Assembly: GCF_001027925.1 (NCBI RefSeq)
Contig: NZ_LECT01000023.1
Location: 62,001-126,000 of the forward strand
Reading direction: 5' to 3'
Source of the DNA: Rhodopirellula islandica
GTDB lineage: Bacteria > Planctomycetota > Planctomycetia > Pirellulales > Pirellulaceae
DNA: 64,000 nt
Shown here: positions 61,820 to 64,000 of the stretch, in pieces
Position numbering within the stretch: position 1 is the stretch's first letter
How the letters are laid out: each line of letters begins with the position of its first letter
Notes under the pieces: generated by a model
The model's database searches: none
What the model was told of the DNA's origin: nothing
The model's input: only the letters and a program-made list of their open reading frames with translations
Translations under genes and position numbers: made by a program

Positions 61820-61966
61820 CGGTGGTTGACTACTGGGGACAGAGTGGGATTCGAAAAGAGTCGAAATGGACCTTGCTCCGATCGTGAAAAACTTCCGAAG
61901 CTAGGGCCCTCCAACGTAAATTCCTCAGCCCTGACTGGCAATGGTGAAAACGAGGAACTGACCCCA

Positions 61967-62407
61967 ATGAGCTTTGTTTTAGACCTATTCGCGATCGCCC
62001 TTGGTGGCTCCATCGGGGCCGTTCTTCGCTACCTGATCGCATTGACGGTGGTTTCTGCCCCGTTAGGCGGATGGTTGACGATGCATGGCAGTGTCGGCAC
62101 GACGCTTGCAAACTTGCTCGGGTGTTTCGCCTTGGGGGGGCTGTATCAATTTTCTCAGGCGTTGGTGGCCTCCGATTGGGTCGCGACGGGTTGGGCGGCG
62201 TCTCTGGCGCAGCCTCGCACGCTCTTGGCCGTTCGGATCGGTGTTTTGGGGAGTTTAACCACCTTCAGCACCCTGATCGGCGAAACCGCTGTGTTTGCCT
62301 CGCAGGGACGTATTTTGGCCAGTTCCCTGCTTTTAGGGATCAATGTCATCGCTGGCTGGTGTCTTTTTTGGGCCGCGGTGTCGGTCGTTCGGAACTGGAC
62401 CTCATGA
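61967..62407 (+). CDS. crcB: Fluoride ion channel CrcB/Fluc
   Basis: This 146-residue protein has four transmembrane helices and the family motifs GGSIGAVLRYL, GTTLANLLGCFALG and GVLGSLTTFSTLIGE. It forms a dimeric channel that lets fluoride leave the cell. The ATG at 61967 gives the typical N-terminus; an earlier in-frame codon lies in the intergenic region. I looked for a fluoride riboswitch in the 147 bases upstream and did not see its conserved sequence. The stop overlaps the start of the next gene by 4 bp. Confidence 0.93.
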   Translation: MSFVLDLFAIALGGSIGAVLRYLIALTVVSAPLGGWLTMHGSVGTTLANLLGCFALGGLYQFSQALVASDWVATGWAASLAQPRTLLAVRIGVLGSLTTFSTLIGETAVFASQGRILASSLLLGINVIAGWCLFWAAVSVVRNWTS

Positions 62408-64000
62408 TCGCTTCGGTTGTTTCACTTCCCATTGGCAATTGGGTTCTGCGGTTGTTGCCCCTCCTGGCGGCGCTGCTGGCCGGCTGGATGGCTGCTCCTG
62501 CCAGCGGCCAAACCATGCCTGGTTTTTACAATGCGTTCGGCAAGACCGGCACGACGCGTAGTCGCCACGTGGCCTCGACGTCGGAAACGTTTGATTTGCC
62601 TGCCACCTACGTTTCGGCTTCGCAATTTGCTGATGACGCCTCGCTGCACGCGGTTTCAGTCTCGCCTGATGGCAAGGTTTTGGTTGCCGTGGGTGATTGG
62701 GGCGTGGTCGTTCGGAGTGACGATGCAGGCCAAACCTGGCGAAACTTTGCCTCGGGAGTCGACTTGGCTCTGTGTGATGTTCGGTTTTTGAATGAATCTC
62801 GCGTGGTCGCGGTCGGCGGTGGCTACGAGCCTGTCACGGGACTGAGTCGCGGGGTGGCGATTGCCAGCGACGATGCTGGGCGGACTTGGCACCGAGTCGA
62901 CGCGATGGAAGCGACGAAGTTGCACCGCATGGCCGTTCGAAACAGTTTCGATGCCGAACCGCTGCCCGCTGGTTCCCTGGAGGCAATTGGGGACGACGCG
63001 GAAGCTTCGACCGGCAATCGTTTTCACTCCTTCGATGGCGGTTTGACTTGGTTGGAAGACACCGCTCAATCGCCCGAGTCACGCAGCAAGTTGCGTGACT
63101 GGTTGCGTCAAGATGTGCTGGTGCAAGACAGCCAATCGGCTCGCCAGACCAAAGGCGAAGGGTGGCGAGTTCGCGTGGATGCTCATGGGCTCATCGAGCG
63201 ATCGACGGACGACGGACGAACTTGGAACCCTGTCCGCGGTGCCGGACGTGCGCCTGCGGTGATGTTTGTGGCGGCTTCGGAACAGACCGTGCCATGGGCG
63301 TTGATCGGTCGCGAAACATTGGAAATGAAACGACGTGTCGTCGTCGTGCTGGATTCTGCGAATCCCGCTAGCGCACAAACCGTCGGCAGGCTGGGCCGGG
63401 TGCGGCACGCCGCCATGCGACTGGGAGTTGCCAAAGCGGTTTGGTGCAGCAGTCCAACATCGGATCGGCAGCCTTCCGTGGATTTGCTGCAGCAGCATCA
63501 GCCCGCGGTGGTGGTGCTGGACGCGAATTTGCCGGAGGCGACGCGAAAGGCTTGGGTCAGTGCGACGCTGGAGGATTCCAACTTTCCATTGACTGCGTCA
63601 TTGACACGCAAGCAGCCTCGGCGTGTTTACGCCAGCGAGTTGCTGGCTGGCGCCGTCGTCAGTTCATCCCGCAGCGTTGCCCTTCGCAGCGATGCGCTGT
63701 TGTCGGGGCGAGCCGTGTTGGCGGGCGATTTGGCATTGGATGCGATGATGGTGGTTGCCCCAGGAACGGCGGTGCCCGAGAGCGTGGTGGTTTCGCCCAT
63801 GCCTGGAACCGCGACAGAGCTTCGGCGGGATCTGTCACTGACCGGCGGGTTGGTGCTGGCGGCTGGTCAACAGTTTGGCTCCGGTGTGACCGATCAAGCT
63901 TCACGGCGACGCTTGCAAATCGCGACCGCCAGGATGAGCCAGTTGTCGCGTTTGAAAGAGTTGCTCCACGACCCGGGACTCCGTTCCAAGGAACTGGCTG
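62404..64000 (+). CDS. Exported Asp-box (BNR-repeat) protein, 3' truncated
   Basis: The frame starts at the ATG overlapping the crcB stop and is still open at the end of the window (532 residues visible). A signal peptide is likely (LRLLPLLAALLAGWMAAPAS). Four Asp-box motifs follow: SDDAGQTW, SDDAGRTW, SFDGGLTW and STDDGRTW (between about residues 100 and 275). They mark beta-propeller blades as in sialidases and the photosystem assembly factor Ycf48. The later part (RRVVVVLDSANPASAQ, DLLQQHQPAVVVLDAN) resembles a separate alpha/beta domain. The function is unknown. Coupling to crcB may be positional only. Confidence 0.8.
   Translation, partial: MIASVVSLPIGNWVLRLLPLLAALLAGWMAAPASGQTMPGFYNAFGKTGTTRSRHVASTSETFDLPATYVSASQFADDASLHAVSVSPDGKVLVAVGDWGVVVRSDDAGQTWRNFASGVDLALCDVRFLNESRVVAVGGGYEPVTGLSRGVAIASDDAGRTWHRVDAMEATKLHRMAVRNSFDAEPLPAGSLEAIGDDAEASTGNRFHSFDGGLTWLEDTAQSPESRSKLRDWLRQDVLVQDSQSARQTKGEGWRVRVDAHGLIERSTDDGRTWNPVRGAGRAPAVMFVAASEQTVPWALIGRETLEMKRRVVVVLDSANPASAQTVGRLGRVRHAAMRLGVAKAVWCSSPTSDRQPSVDLLQQHQPAVVVLDANLPEATRKAWVSATLEDSNFPLTASLTRKQPRRVYASELLAGAVVSSSRSVALRSDALLSGRAVLAGDLALDAMMVVAPGTAVPESVVVSPMPGTATELRRDLSLTGGLVLAAGQQFGSGVTDQASRRRLQIATARMSQLSRLKELLHDPGLRSKELA

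Noticed and set aside
61820-61966. Possible fluoride riboswitch before crcB
   Set aside because: The conserved sequence of the crcB motif was not seen in the 147 bases upstream.

Overview
The window looks like a chromosomal segment of a planctomycete, most likely Rhodopirellula or a close relative (Pirellulales). The reasons are a DUF1559-type prepilin protein, two Tat-exported TIM-barrel sugar isomerases, a type II secretion cluster with very large pseudopilins, a moderately high GC content, and long intergenic regions full of hairpin and heptamer repeats. Genus and species are inferred from family content, not from any search.

Layout. 1-15501 (+): a type II secretion/pseudopilin cluster in the order gspE (5' truncated), a four-helix-bundle cassette, gspF, two gspG-like genes, gspH, gspI, a giant gspK-like gene and gspJ. 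16039-19218 (-): DNA polymerase I. 20227-21708 (+): an unknown membrane-anchored coiled-coil protein. 22610-24986 (-): a TraB/GumN protein and an OleA-like thiolase. 25808-26581 (+): a class I glutamine amidotransferase-fold protein lacking its nucleophilic cysteine, followed by a strongly structured, terminator-ended candidate ncRNA. 27632-29284: an intact insertion sequence with inverted repeats and an 8-bp target duplication. 29526-32629 (-): ffh-rpsP-trmD-rplS. 34235-35032 (-): a glycosyltransferase. 35554-37439 (+): rplA-rplJ-rplL. 37849-38793 (+): a sugar isomerase. 39406-40999 (-): def-fmt. 41056-47300 (-): a complete oligopeptide ABC transporter, preceded by an aminotransferase. 48757-56693: an MtfA-like peptidase, a DUF1559 prepilin, a response regulator, then a + strand run of a TPR-like membrane protein, RluD, a TerC-family protein, an SprT-like protein and a PIG-L deacetylase. 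56984-61819 (-): a sugar isomerase, then the tight ilvB-accD-protein kinase operon. 61967-64000 (+): crcB and a truncated Asp-box (BNR) protein.

Functional units. The first 15.5 kb encode one envelope machine: ATPase, platform protein, major pseudopilins and a complete H-I-K-J tip set. ffh, rpsP, rplA/J/L, trmD, rplS, def, fmt and rluD serve translation and protein targeting. oppABCDF imports peptides. ilvB and accD supply branched-chain amino acids and fatty acids and share an operon with a kinase.

The most unusual content is noncoding. Several dispersed repeat families share rules: hairpins at their ends that keep pairing despite sequence change, fixed order of modules, and tandem arrays of 6-7 bp units. 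Some of these hairpins begin in the stop codon of the preceding gene. One heptamer array was split by a 125-bp MITE flanked by CTAG. The best single candidate for something undescribed is the roughly 300-nt structured RNA at 26600-26895.
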